Shown here piece after piece: positions 24,473 through 33,507 of a stretch of 64,000 nucleotides of DNA. The notes under the pieces were generated by a model. The model made no database searches. It saw nothing but the letters and a program-made list of their open reading frames with translations, and was not told the origin of the DNA. The DNA comes from Clostridia bacterium. Lineage in GTDB: Bacteria > Bacillota > Clostridia > Christensenellales > Christensenellaceae. A program made the translations under genes and the position numbers. The stretch is from positions 26,383-90,382 of the forward strand of contig JAFXKX010000005.1 of NCBI GenBank assembly GCA_017531505.1, given 5' to 3'. How positions within the stretch are numbered: the stretch's first letter is position 1; each line of letters begins with the position of its first letter.

Positions 24473-27117
24473 TAGTCTGTTATGATTTCGGTATGACTGC
24501 CAAAGGATGTTTTTCTGATCACGATTTTACGTTCAATGCTCTCGCGCAATGCCGCTACGTGCGAAATGATCCCTACCAGCCGCTTGTCACCGGCCAGTTC
24601 GTGCAGCGCCTGCATCGCGCTGTGCAGAGTCTGGTCATCCAGCGTGCCAAAGCCTTCATCGATAAACAATGTATCCATGCGGATACCGCCGCTGCTATCC
24701 TGTACCACATCCGCAAATCCCAAGGCCAAGCTAAGTGATGCCAGAAAGGACTCGCCGCCGGACAACGTGCGTACAACACGCTCTTTTCCGGTATCGGCAT
24801 CCAATACATTCAGATCCAATCCTGTTTGACGGCGTCCATCCTGCGATGTCTGCTGATCTCTCAACAGGAATCTGCCGCGGCTCATCTTGTGCAGCCGCAC
24901 ATTGGCTGCTGCGATCACTCTGCGGAAATAGAACTGCAGTACATATGTCTCAAAGGTAATCTTTCGTGCACCCTGCACCTTGCCCTGCATGGTATTCCAT
25001 AAATCTTCCCACAACGCAAAGGTCTCACTGCTGCGCTTGCTGTTGTCAATGCATTGTCTCAGTTGTTTCAGCGTCCGTGTATTCTGATCGATCCGGCTAT
25101 ACAGGGCATTCTCCCGATCACCCAACAGTTTCAGTTCTGCTTCCGTTTCTTGTTTCTGCTGCTGCAGTTGCCGGGTATCCAGCGACTGCTTCTCTGCCCA
25201 CTGAGCAGCCAGCTGTGCCGAAGTCTGTTCGGCCACGCGGCAGTCACTTTCGTACCGGCCGATTTCCTTCTGCATTGCTTGCATCTGAGCGTCCGAACGC
25301 AGTGCCGCCACATATGCCGCCAGGTCCTCAAATCCGTGAGTCTTCCATGCTTCCTGCAACGCCGCCCTCTTTTGTCCCGATTCCTCTTCTTTTTGCTGCA
25401 GTTGTGTTTCCAATTGTACGCAAGTTGCCTGTACACCGCTCAATGCCAAGCGCTGTGTTTCCAAAGCCTCTCTCTGTGCCGTATATTGCTGCTGGATCGT
25501 CAGGATTTCTTTCTGCATCCGATCCCGCTTCAGCGTATATGTTTTTGCATAGGCAGATAATTTTTGCTCTTCCAGTTCTGTTTCGGTCAACTGCACCAAC
25601 TGATGCTGTATCTGTCCCAGTTCCGCCTGCTGTGCAGCCGCCTGATTCGATGCCTCCACCGCAGCCGTTTCCGCAGTATTGCGCGCGATTTCCGCATTTC
25701 TTACTTCCTGTTCGGACGGCACATCCTGTGCCAACGCCGCAGGCGCGGGATGTGCTGTCGCTCCACATACCGGGCATGGGATCCCCGCCTGCAGAGTCAC
25801 CGCCATCAGCCCCGCCTGCGCACGCAAAAACGCATCGGACAATCGCTGATACCTTTGTTCAGCCTTTCCCTTTTTGTCAAGTTCTGTTTGCAGTTTCTTT
25901 TGGGACTGCAGCAATGCTGCATATACCTGCCCGCCCCGCTCCATCAGCGGGATCGCCTGTTTGATTTTTTCCAGACGCAGTTTATCCTGTTCTGCCTGCT
26001 TATATCGCTGCTCTGTCTGTACAAAGTTTTGCTCTGCCTGACGGATTGTTTCTGTTAAAGTTTCCCAATTCTTTTTCTCGGTCTTCAAAGTAAGCTGTTC
26101 TTTTTGGTACGCCTCTTCTACTGCCTTGACCGCATCCTCAAAAGGTTTGACTTGCTGTGCGTGTTTTGCCTGTTCCAGATGTGTTTGTTTCTGTCTCATC
26201 TGTTCCCCGCGCTGCATAAGCGCCTGCAATTTCTCCACGCTCTCTTCCCAGCGGGCGATCCCCTGATTATGCAGTTCTGCCGCAGAAAACTGTTCGATAT
26301 ACTGCTTTTGTGCCGATTCTTGTTGGGCAATTTCTTCTCTCAGGCTGTGCAGTGCATCCTGATCCAACGCATTCTGCTTTTCTGCCGCCTCCAATAATTG
26401 CTCCGCCCGGCCGATACTGCCGGAGTAGGCTGCGATCTGTATGCCGTAAGTATCCTGCTCTGTCCATCGTAATTGCTCTGTCAGCTGCGCATACTGCGTC
26501 ATCGCAGTATCACAAGCCTGCTTTGCTTCCCGATAATGCTCCTGAACCCGTTTGCTCAGTTTTTCGTATACCTGTGTATCAAATATCCTGCGGAAGATCT
26601 GCGTGCGTTCCTCGCTGCTGGCATGCAGTATTTTTTTGAACTCTCCCTGCGCGATCATGATCGTCTGAGAAAACTGCACTTCATCCAGACCAAGCAGTTC
26701 CAATACGCGTCTTCCTGCTGCTCCGGGGCCATCCCAACTTTCCCCCGTATCCATATCGATCAGTACCGCATAGTGCTTTTCGGAGGTCGTCCCGCTTCCG
26801 CGTTTTGCAGGGCGCTCATAATCGGGATTTCTGCGGATCTTATATTGCCGGCCGCGGTGTTCAAATACAAATTCCACATAGGTTGGCGTATCTGCCGCCG
26901 CAAAGTCGCTGCGCAGAGTGCGGGCAGCCTTTCCGTTCTTTCCGCTGCTGGCATTGCCGTATAACGCAAATGTAATGGCATCAAAAATACTGGTCTTTCC
27001 TGCGCCGGTATCCCCTGTGATCAAAAAAATGCCATGTTCGCCGAATTTTGTAAAATCCAGAAATTCTTTACCGCCATAGGGTCCGAATCCGCTTAGTGTC
27101 AGGCTGATCGGTCTCAT
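24472..27117 (-). CDS. sbcC: DNA exonuclease subunit SbcC
   Basis: SMC-like ATPase subunit of the SbcCD nuclease, which cleaves hairpins and protein-blocked DNA ends. The 881-residue chain has Walker A GDTGAGKTS at residues 35-43, a long glutamine- and glutamate-rich coiled coil, the zinc hook CPVCG near residue 447 in the middle, a second coiled coil, the ABC signature TLSGGESFLASLSLALG and Walker B MDTLFIDEGFGTLDD. Its start overlaps the sbcD stop by four bases. It is slightly shorter than the E. coli protein, through shorter coils. Confidence 0.96.
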   Translation of the reverse strand: MRPISLTLSGFGPYGGKEFLDFTKFGEHGIFLITGDTGAGKTSIFDAITFALYGNASSGKNGKAARTLRSDFAAADTPTYVEFVFEHRGRQYKIRRNPDYERPAKRGSGTTSEKHYAVLIDMDTGESWDGPGAAGRRVLELLGLDEVQFSQTIMIAQGEFKKILHASSEERTQIFRRIFDTQVYEKLSKRVQEHYREAKQACDTAMTQYAQLTEQLRWTEQDTYGIQIAAYSGSIGRAEQLLEAAEKQNALDQDALHSLREEIAQQESAQKQYIEQFSAAELHNQGIARWEESVEKLQALMQRGEQMRQKQTHLEQAKHAQQVKPFEDAVKAVEEAYQKEQLTLKTEKKNWETLTETIRQAEQNFVQTEQRYKQAEQDKLRLEKIKQAIPLMERGGQVYAALLQSQKKLQTELDKKGKAEQRYQRLSDAFLRAQAGLMAVTLQAGIPCPVCGATAHPAPAALAQDVPSEQEVRNAEIARNTAETAAVEASNQAAAQQAELGQIQHQLVQLTETELEEQKLSAYAKTYTLKRDRMQKEILTIQQQYTAQREALETQRLALSGVQATCVQLETQLQQKEEESGQKRAALQEAWKTHGFEDLAAYVAALRSDAQMQAMQKEIGRYESDCRVAEQTSAQLAAQWAEKQSLDTRQLQQQKQETEAELKLLGDRENALYSRIDQNTRTLKQLRQCIDNSKRSSETFALWEDLWNTMQGKVQGARKITFETYVLQFYFRRVIAAANVRLHKMSRGRFLLRDQQTSQDGRRQTGLDLNVLDADTGKERVVRTLSGGESFLASLSLALGFADVVQDSSGGIRMDTLFIDEGFGTLDDQTLHSAMQALHELAGDKRLVGIISHVAALRESIERKIVIRKTSFGSHTEIITD

Positions 27118-28235
27118 ACTTGCTCCTCCACTTCCTGCAGCGCCTGCCGCATCAACGCCACCCGTCTGGCATCCGGCTGTACTCCGTTGTTCTGTTTTTG
27201 ATAAAAATCACAAAAATGCTCCAACGGTGATTTCTTTTCGTCCGCCTCCATCACGATCTCTTCTGTCTGCTGTCCAAACCGTGCATTTTGCATTTTCAGA
27301 TACAACAAATTGGGGAAAGTGATTCGTAAAGACCCGCGGGCATCCATCGGCAGTATTTCATCTGTCAATACCGCCTGAATATAATCCTCGCTATAGGGCA
27401 ATTGAATCAATTCCTCCAAAGTCCCCTTCACTTCCCGTACATCCCGCAGGGGTATAAAGGGCAGTTTCTGCACTTCGACCTTTCCGTCACCGTCCAGATC
27501 CACCAATAACGCACCTTTGTGCTGATTTCTTTCGTCAAAAGAATATTTCAGCATGGATCCGCAATACCGTACGCGCCCGTCCAACATAGACTGCGGACTG
27601 TGCAGATGCCCCAGCGCCGTATAACAGAACGGCTCAAATAACCGGGCGGAGATCTGCTCCAGCCCGCCGATGCTCAACTCTTCGGATTCACAAACAGCCG
27701 CCCCTGCAATAAACTGATGGGCCACCAATATACTGCGATGCTGCTGACAGATGTCGGCGTGTTCCAGCACAACCCGTACCGCATCCTGATAATCGCGAAT
27801 ATTCTCCTGCGGGAAGAATCTCCGTACATGGGTAGGACGGATAAAGGGCAGCAAAAAAATATCTACCGGGCCGTAATCATCCTGCACGGTAAACTTCTGC
27901 AGCCGCCCGTCAAACTGTTCGCATACAAAGATATTGCCTTGCCGCAAAATCGAGGCACAGTATGAGATCTGTGCCGGATTGTCATGATTTCCGCTGATGA
28001 CATACACAGGTATCCCCAATGCGGAAAGGCTGCTCAGAAATGCATCCACCATGGCGATCGCCTGTGCCGAAGGCTGCGCTTTGTCGTATACATCCCCTGC
28101 CAGCAAAACCGCGTCACAGGCATGCTCCTGTGCCATACCGCAGATCTGATCCAACAAATGCTGCTGATCCTCGATCAGGTCTACATTATAAATACGTTTT
28201 CCGATATGCAGATCCGAAATATGTAAAAACCGCAT
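27114..28235 (-). CDS. sbcD: DNA exonuclease subunit SbcD
   Basis: Mn-dependent nuclease subunit, 373 residues, partner of SbcC. The metallophosphoesterase motifs appear in order: ISDLHIGK (residues 6-13), AGDVYDKAQPS, SGNHDNPAQ and later LGHLHSPQ. The C-terminal part carries the capping domain. The start at 28235 is chosen because GAGG precedes it; a GTG four codons upstream is unlikely. It heads the sbcDC operon. Confidence 0.96.
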   Translation of the reverse strand: MRFLHISDLHIGKRIYNVDLIEDQQHLLDQICGMAQEHACDAVLLAGDVYDKAQPSAQAIAMVDAFLSSLSALGIPVYVISGNHDNPAQISYCASILRQGNIFVCEQFDGRLQKFTVQDDYGPVDIFLLPFIRPTHVRRFFPQENIRDYQDAVRVVLEHADICQQHRSILVAHQFIAGAAVCESEELSIGGLEQISARLFEPFCYTALGHLHSPQSMLDGRVRYCGSMLKYSFDERNQHKGALLVDLDGDGKVEVQKLPFIPLRDVREVKGTLEELIQLPYSEDYIQAVLTDEILPMDARGSLRITFPNLLYLKMQNARFGQQTEEIVMEADEKKSPLEHFCDFYQKQNNGVQPDARRVALMRQALQEVEEQV

Positions 28236-28264
28236 CGTATTCCTCACTTCATTTTGATACTTTC

Positions 28265-28293
28265 ATTATATCTGCCAAAGTCTCTCATGTAAA
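28265..28293 (-). promoter_or_regulatory. sbcDC promoter
   Basis: On the minus strand TTTACA and TATAAT are separated by 17 bases. It lies almost on top of the divergent promoter of the FkbM gene. Confidence 0.7.
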
Positions 28294-28306
28294 CTCATGC
28301 AAAATA

Positions 28307-28315
28307 TGTTATAAT
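28307..28315 (+). promoter_or_regulatory. Extended -10 promoter of the FkbM-type gene
   Basis: TGTTATAAT is a consensus extended -10 box 24 bases before the start codon. Confidence 0.6.
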
Positions 28316-28338
28316 AGCGCTATCAGCAAGGAGGCAGC

Positions 28339-29373
28339 ATGACGATTCGCGAACTTTGGCCTTATTTACAAAAAACCGAAAAGCCTATTTACCTGTACGG
28401 TATGGGCAATGGCGCAGATACCATTCTGGATAAATTACAATCCCTTGGCGTGCAGGCCGCCGGTGTTTTTGCCAGCGATGCCTTTGTGCGGCATCAGAAT
28501 TTCCGCGGATATACCGTCTGCTCTTACGCCGAAGCAAAAGCCCGTCACCCGCAGATGATCGTCCTCATCGCCTTTGGCAGCAGCCTTACGGAAGTCATGG
28601 ACAATATGCGCCGCATCGCGGCCGAGCAGGAGACCTATGCCCCGGCACTCCCCTTATTCGGCGGAGATTTTTTTACCTTGGCATACGCCAAAGCCAATCA
28701 GGATGCTCTCCGTCAAACCTATGCTCTGCTGGCAGACGAGATCTCCCGCCGTACTTTCTGCGATCTGATCCGCTATAAGATCAGCGGCGATTTTTCTTAT
28801 CTGACCGATTGCGAGATCCCTCAGCAGGAGGTCTTTGATCTGTTGGATCTGCAGCCCGGCAGCAGTTATGCAGACCTTGGCGCTTATAACGGAGATACCA
28901 TTGCCCAGTTTGTGCAGCTTTGCCCGCTTTATGACCGTATTTACGCGATGGAACCGGATCGCAAAACATTCCGCAAACTGATCGCCAATACCGCTTCTCT
29001 GCCGCGTACCACACTGTGGAATACCTGCAGCGGTGCAGAGCCCGCTTTTGTATCCTTCAGTACCAAGGGCGGACGCAATTCTGCTGTAGGCACAGGGAAT
29101 ACCATTGCCCAATGGACGCTGGACGATCTGACCCAAGGGGCCCCTATCCATTACCTCAAACTGGATGTGGAAGGGCAGGAAGCCAATGCGCTGCTGGGCG
29201 CACGGCAAACCATCCGGCAGTACAAACCGCGTATGCTGGTCTCTGCTTATCACAGAAGTGAAGATCTGTTCCGGCTCCCGTTGCTCATCCATCAAATGCG
29301 ACCGGATTACCGCATTTATCTGCGGCATCATCCATATATCCCCGAATGGGACACCAATTTCTACTTTATCTGA
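28339..29373 (+). CDS. FkbM-family methyltransferase
   Basis: A 344-residue protein with two parts. Residues 1-95 look like a Rossmann-type domain with IYLYGMGNGADTILDKL, similar to the small nucleotide-fold domain found before some FkbM enzymes. From about residue 165 comes a SAM-dependent FkbM methyltransferase fold with YADLGAYNGDT (motif I), IYAMEPDRKTF and HYLKLDVEGQEANALLGA. FkbM enzymes methylate sugar or polyketide hydroxyls; the substrate here is unknown. The dipeptidase gene follows after 16 bases, so they probably share a transcript. Confidence 0.88.
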   Translation: MTIRELWPYLQKTEKPIYLYGMGNGADTILDKLQSLGVQAAGVFASDAFVRHQNFRGYTVCSYAEAKARHPQMIVLIAFGSSLTEVMDNMRRIAAEQETYAPALPLFGGDFFTLAYAKANQDALRQTYALLADEISRRTFCDLIRYKISGDFSYLTDCEIPQQEVFDLLDLQPGSSYADLGAYNGDTIAQFVQLCPLYDRIYAMEPDRKTFRKLIANTASLPRTTLWNTCSGAEPAFVSFSTKGGRNSAVGTGNTIAQWTLDDLTQGAPIHYLKLDVEGQEANALLGARQTIRQYKPRMLVSAYHRSEDLFRLPLLIHQMRPDYRIYLRHHPYIPEWDTNFYFI

Positions 29374-29389
29374 TCGGAGGTTTCTCTGT

Positions 29390-30319
29390 ATGCGTTATCC
29401 TTTTGCCGATGGTCATTGCGACTATTTGCTCTCTGCCGTTTATCGCGGATATCAATTTGCAGATCCGCTGCCCGAGCAGCATATCGCCCTGCCATATATG
29501 CAGCAAGGCAATGCCAAACTTCAGTTGTTTGCCATGTGGTCCAATCTTCGCCTGGAAGACACCCCGTATACCCAGTGTATGAACATGGCAAAAGCATATC
29601 ACGATATGCTGAAGACCTATGATGTATTGCAGCCGTTTGGCCCTGATTTTGATCCCGAAAGCGATAAGATCGCTACCGTATTGACAATGGAAGGTGCCGA
29701 ACCCATCGGTACCGATCTGGATAAACTCCACGAGTTTTACGATCTGGGTGTACGCGCACTGACTTTGACCTGGAATTTCCCCAATGCCGTCGGTTTCCCC
29801 GGTGTGCAGCCCGGTTCACCCGGTCTGACCGATTTTGGCAAGGCCGCCGTTCGTGAAATGAACAAGTTGGGAGTCGCCATCGATGTGGCCCATTTAAACA
29901 ATGCCGGCATCGACGATTTGCTGGAGATCAGCACACAGCCTATCTTTGCCTCTCACTCCAACGCACGGGCATTGTGCGACCATACCCGTAACCTGTACGA
30001 TCATCATATCCGTGCCATCGCAGATATGGGCGGCGTGATCGGTGTTAACTTCTGCAAAGATTTTCTGACCACCAATGCACAGGCTACATTGGACGACGTT
30101 GTGGATCAGCTCCGTTATCTGGTAGATGTCGGCGGCATCCATGTGGCTTGCCTCGGTTCTGATTATGACGGTATTTTCGGTTGCCCCGAAGGGCTTCCCA
30201 ATCCCTCCGGCTTCCCCCGCATTGCCGAACGCCTCGCAGAGGCAGGCTTCACTCCCAAGGAGATCCGGCAGCTGACTTACGAAAACCTGAGCAACTATAT
30301 GCTCCGCTTCTGTAAATAA
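29390..30319 (+). CDS. Membrane-dipeptidase family enzyme (M19)
   Basis: A 309-residue zinc dipeptidase related to renal dipeptidase, acting on L-X or L-D dipeptides. Metal ligands are visible: DGHCD (His and Asp) at residues 8-12, the bridging glutamate in TMEGAEP near 103, and the histidines in DVAHLN and ASHSNARALCDHTRN. GSDYDG near 255 completes the barrel site. No signal peptide is present, so it is cytoplasmic. The start is set by CGGAGG; the frame is open far upstream inside the FkbM gene. Confidence 0.92.
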   Translation: MRYPFADGHCDYLLSAVYRGYQFADPLPEQHIALPYMQQGNAKLQLFAMWSNLRLEDTPYTQCMNMAKAYHDMLKTYDVLQPFGPDFDPESDKIATVLTMEGAEPIGTDLDKLHEFYDLGVRALTLTWNFPNAVGFPGVQPGSPGLTDFGKAAVREMNKLGVAIDVAHLNNAGIDDLLEISTQPIFASHSNARALCDHTRNLYDHHIRAIADMGGVIGVNFCKDFLTTNAQATLDDVVDQLRYLVDVGGIHVACLGSDYDGIFGCPEGLPNPSGFPRIAERLAEAGFTPKEIRQLTYENLSNYMLRFCK

Positions 30320-30321
30320 TC

Positions 30322-30360
30322 AAAAAAGCACTTTGGTTTATCACCAAAGTGCTTTTTGAT
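30322..30360. terminator. Bidirectional terminator
   Basis: AGCACTTTGG and CCAAAGTGCT pair, with A and T runs on each side. It separates the dipeptidase gene from trmB. Confidence 0.9.
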
Positions 30361-30536
30361 TACCACATACCGATATAGATCAGCAAAACAGCCGATGCCA
30401 TACAGGACAAGATCAATATGATCAATCCCGGGATCCATACCTTTTTACTGTGCAGGGTAGCTCCAATAGCGGTCATCAACCCACTGCCCAACATGAATAT
30501 TATCAGCAATGCGCTGTATTTCAGCAATGCATTCAT
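30360..30536 (-). CDS. 58-residue two-helix membrane protein, unknown
   Basis: A small open frame starting MNALLKYSALLIIF and ending LLIYIGMW. Two hydrophobic helices (about residues 7-27 and 35-55) are joined by a short basic loop with HSKK. Its ATG overlaps the trmB stop by four bases, and GGAGG lies seven bases upstream, so translation is coupled to trmB. A terminator follows the stop at once. It resembles no family I can name. Confidence 0.75.
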   Translation of the reverse strand: MNALLKYSALLIIFMLGSGLMTAIGATLHSKKVWIPGLIILILSCMASAVLLIYIGMW

Positions 30537-31204
30537 ACCGACGCCTCCTCCGACCCGGGGCGCGCAATGATCCCTTTGATCGGTTTTCCTTCTGCCATAA
30601 ACATCCGTTCATGCTCTGTCTCTATATTGTTTTCAAATGACTTGACTGCAAAATCATCGCTGTCAAACAATATCTCCCAACCCGTCTCTTCAAAATAGCT
30701 GCGGGTATCCTGATACAGCCCGGTATCATCTGTTTTGAAATACAGTTTAGAGCCCGGCTTTACCAGTCTTGCATACATTTCCAGCTGACGGGGATATGTC
30801 AAACGGTGCTTTTTATGCTTGGATTTTGGCCAAGGGTTGCAGAAATTGATATAAATACCTTGTATCCCGTCCTCCGGTGCCAGCATTTCTTCCAACCGCT
30901 CGATATTCCAGCTCATGATCCGCACATTTTCTGCGATCTGCGGAGCGCGCTCTTTTTCGATATTACGTTTTGCCAGTACCAGCATCTCATCTTTGATATC
31001 GATGGCAATATAGTTGTTCTGCGGGTCCCTCGCAGACAGTTTTGCGATAAAACTGCCTTTGCCGCAGCCCAATTCCAGATAAAGCGGTGCTTCGGGCACA
31101 GGAAATTGTTTCCGCCACTTACCGCGGTATTCGGCAGGTTTTGTTACAAAAAAGGCACAGGCCTCCAACTCGGGCCTTGCAAAAGGTTTCTTTCGCATAC
31201 GCAT
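30533..31204 (-). CDS. trmB: tRNA (guanine-N7)-methyltransferase
   Basis: SAM-dependent enzyme that makes m7G46 in the tRNA variable loop. The 223 residues carry motif I LYLELGCGKGSF, YIAIDIKDEM, the substrate motif INFCNPWPKSKHKKHRL and the C-terminal TEHERMFMAEGKPI segment. The open frame begins 28 codons earlier, but AGGAG stands ten bases before the ATG at 31204 and MRMRKKPFARPEL is the family start. Confidence 0.96.
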   Translation of the reverse strand: MRMRKKPFARPELEACAFFVTKPAEYRGKWRKQFPVPEAPLYLELGCGKGSFIAKLSARDPQNNYIAIDIKDEMLVLAKRNIEKERAPQIAENVRIMSWNIERLEEMLAPEDGIQGIYINFCNPWPKSKHKKHRLTYPRQLEMYARLVKPGSKLYFKTDDTGLYQDTRSYFEETGWEILFDSDDFAVKSFENNIETEHERMFMAEGKPIKGIIARPGSEEASV

Positions 31205-31237
31205 AAGCCATATACTCCTATCAGATGCACTTCGCTC

Positions 31238-31266
31238 ATTATAACAGATTCTTGGTGTTTGCTCAA
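31238..31266 (-). promoter_or_regulatory. trmB promoter
   Basis: On the minus strand TTGAGC and TATAAT are separated by 17 bases, with an extended -10 TG. Confidence 0.75.
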
Positions 31267-31298
31267 TTCCCTTTCTTGGAACAAACATAAGTATATGC

Positions 31299-31327
31299 TT
31301 GTACCAAATTGTATGGCGCGGTATACT
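31299..31327 (+). promoter_or_regulatory. Promoter of the cyclophilin gene
   Basis: TTGTAC and TATACT are separated by 17 bases, about 33 bases before the start codon. Confidence 0.7.
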
Positions 31328-31359
31328 GAAAGTACAATGTATATGGAAAGGACTATTCT

Positions 31360-31929
31360 ATGCAGAATCCTGTTGCTACAATCCAGATGCAAAACGGTAA
31401 TGTTATTACCATTGAGTTACGGCCCGATCAGGCACCCAATACTGTTGCCAGTTTTATCGATCTGGCCAACGCAGGCTGTTATGACGGTTGGTCCATTGCC
31501 CGTATCGTACCCGGGTATGTGGTCGATGCCAGTTATTCTGCCTTTGATCAAGAGCGATGCAAATATCTGATCGCCAACGAATCCCGCTGCTGCGGTGTCA
31601 ACAACACACTGCGAGTCGAGCCCGGCGTGATCGCTATGGGCGGATATGACGAAGGGATCGCCGGAGGTGAATTTTTCTTTCCACTGGATTATTTTGAAAA
31701 GTTGGATGGCCACTACCCCGCCTTTGGTGTCATCTTGGAAGGTTTGGAGGAGGTCATGCGCTGGGGGACTGTCGCTGTCCGCCCTGTGCCTTATCCCGAA
31801 AATCCGTCTGTGGAAATCAATGAACCCCTCGAGCCTTTGACGATACAGCGCATCCGTGTAGAGACCTTTGGTGTTACCTATCCCAAGCCGACCACCATTC
31901 CCATTACGCAGATGCCACCCAGTTGGTAA
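31360..31929 (+). CDS. Cyclophilin-type peptidyl-prolyl isomerase
   Basis: A 189-residue cytoplasmic prolyl isomerase. The barrel begins with VATIQMQNGNVITIEL and PDQAPNTVASFIDLANAGCYDG. The usual central GGxGY..F loop is changed to AGGEFFFPL, and HYPAFGVILEGLEEV replaces the standard HTVFG segment, so activity may be altered. A C-terminal tail after residue 165 is rich in threonine and proline. The M20 peptidase gene follows after nine bases in the same transcript. Confidence 0.9.
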   Translation: MQNPVATIQMQNGNVITIELRPDQAPNTVASFIDLANAGCYDGWSIARIVPGYVVDASYSAFDQERCKYLIANESRCCGVNNTLRVEPGVIAMGGYDEGIAGGEFFFPLDYFEKLDGHYPAFGVILEGLEEVMRWGTVAVRPVPYPENPSVEINEPLEPLTIQRIRVETFGVTYPKPTTIPITQMPPSW

Positions 31930-31938
31930 GGAGTTTTT

Positions 31939-33069
31939 ATGAAAGCATATATCCAAAGAAATTTACCGGCGTATATTCAGTTGATCAAAACACTGACGGC
32001 CATCCCCGCGCCGTCCCACAAAGAGCAGCAAAAGGCCGAATACATCCGTCAATGGATGGCTGCCCTGGCAGCGCGTACCGGTTTTCCGCTGAATATCTTT
32101 ATCGACGATGCCACCAATGTGGTATGCGAATGTTTTGCCGATCCCGACCCTGCGCAGGTCACACTGTTTTTGGCTCATACCGATACCGTATTTCCGGACG
32201 AGCAGCCAATCGAAGTATTGGAAGATGACCGCGTCATTGCTGCCCCCGGGGTAGGAGATGACACCACAAATGTAGCCGCCATGATGATGGGGATACAGTA
32301 TCTGGCCGAACAACAGCTTCGCCCGCAGCAAAATGTGGTCTTTGTCTTTAATTCCTGCGAAGAAGGTCTGGGCAATCTCAAAGGCTGCCGCGCTGTCATG
32401 GAGCGCTATGGCGGAAAGGTTTGTGAATTCATTTCTTTTGACGGTGGATATTCCAAATTGGTAGATACCGCTGTAGGATCCGAGCGGTTTCGTATTTGTA
32501 TCAAAACCGAAGGCGGACATTCCTTTTCCAGTTTCGGGAATCGCAATGCCATCGCAGTCATGGCCGAACTGATCCATCGCTTATATCAGATCGATGCCGG
32601 TGCATATCCCGGCAGAACCACTTACAATGTAGGCATCATTGAGGGCGGTACATCTGTCAATACCATTGCACAACAAGCCGAAATGCTGTTTGAATATCGC
32701 TCTGACCGGAAACAATCTTTGCAGGGCATTCAGGCAGAATGTGCAGCCATTTTTCAGGAGTTTTCCGAAAAATACGATATGACAACAGAACTGTTGGGCA
32801 GCAGACCGTCTATGGGAGAGGTTGACCCCAAAGCGATGGATCAGCTGATCAATGAGGTTTCTCTAATCACACAGCAGGTCACCGGCATATGGCCGAAACG
32901 CGAAAGTTCTTCCACCGACTGCAACATTCCCCTGTCGCTGGGCATTCCCGCCACCTGTATCGGTGCTTACGCCGGCAAAGGCGCACACACCCGCGAAGAG
33001 TATGTGCTCAAAGATTCTCTGCCTGCCGGGCTCGAAATACTCATACGCATTTTGCTGCGAAAATTTTGA
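31939..33069 (+). CDS. M20-family metallopeptidase
   Basis: A 376-residue two-zinc exopeptidase or deacylase of the ArgE/PepT/CPG2 superfamily. Metal-site motifs are LAHTDTVFP (near 80), GVGDDTTN (near 103) with the bridging aspartate, FNSCEEGLGN (near 137) with the catalytic and ligand glutamates, and FDGG (near 165). A dimerisation lid with GGHSFSSFGNRNA follows and a last ligand in HTREEY. Substrate is probably a small peptide. AAGGAG precedes the start. Confidence 0.92.
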   Translation: MKAYIQRNLPAYIQLIKTLTAIPAPSHKEQQKAEYIRQWMAALAARTGFPLNIFIDDATNVVCECFADPDPAQVTLFLAHTDTVFPDEQPIEVLEDDRVIAAPGVGDDTTNVAAMMMGIQYLAEQQLRPQQNVVFVFNSCEEGLGNLKGCRAVMERYGGKVCEFISFDGGYSKLVDTAVGSERFRICIKTEGGHSFSSFGNRNAIAVMAELIHRLYQIDAGAYPGRTTYNVGIIEGGTSVNTIAQQAEMLFEYRSDRKQSLQGIQAECAAIFQEFSEKYDMTTELLGSRPSMGEVDPKAMDQLINEVSLITQQVTGIWPKRESSSTDCNIPLSLGIPATCIGAYAGKGAHTREEYVLKDSLPAGLEILIRILLRKF

Positions 33070-33072
33070 ACA

Positions 33073-33107
33073 TAAAAAAAGCAGGAAGCAATGCTTCCTG
33101 CTTTTTC
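33073..33107. terminator. Bidirectional terminator
   Basis: AGCAGGAAGC and GCTTCCTGCT pair with A and T runs on both sides. It ends the M20 gene and the rubredoxin-desulfoferrodoxin unit. Confidence 0.9.
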
Positions 33108-33115
33108 ATATCTGT

Positions 33116-33493
33116 TTATACTTCGGCTTTCCACAGACCATGGAGGTTGCAGTATGCATATACAGCCACTGCTTCATCACCTGCCGGCACTTCAAACTCT
33201 GCCTTGGGGGCTGCACCTGCCGCCAAAACCTTCTTCTGTGCGCCCTGCTTGGTTTCCAGGACGATCCAGTTGATCAGATGCTCTGCTGCCATGGGATGTT
33301 CTACACTGCCCACTTCTACCAGTATCTTATTGTTTTCTTTTTTTACTGCGGGCATGTGTTTTTCCACTGCTGCACCGGAGGTATTGGGCTCCAGTTTGGT
33401 CATATTCTCACCACAGCATTTGATCGGCACGCCACTCTTCTCAACCATTTCTACCAAATTACCACAATGCTTGCAAACATAAAATTCTTTCAT
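33116..33493 (-). CDS. dfx: Desulfoferrodoxin (superoxide reductase)
   Basis: Reduces superoxide to peroxide without making oxygen, a hallmark of anaerobes. The 125-residue protein has both iron sites: the N-terminal desulforedoxin centre (Cys7, Cys10, Cys26, Cys27) and the catalytic centre with EKHMPAV, EHPMAAEHLINW and the CNLHGLW cysteine and histidine. It lies 14 bases after the rubredoxin-flavoprotein gene, which can supply electrons. Confidence 0.96.
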   Translation of the reverse strand: MKEFYVCKHCGNLVEMVEKSGVPIKCCGENMTKLEPNTSGAAVEKHMPAVKKENNKILVEVGSVEHPMAAEHLINWIVLETKQGAQKKVLAAGAAPKAEFEVPAGDEAVAVYAYCNLHGLWKAEV

Positions 33494-33507
33494 AGTTTTT
33501 ACTCCTT

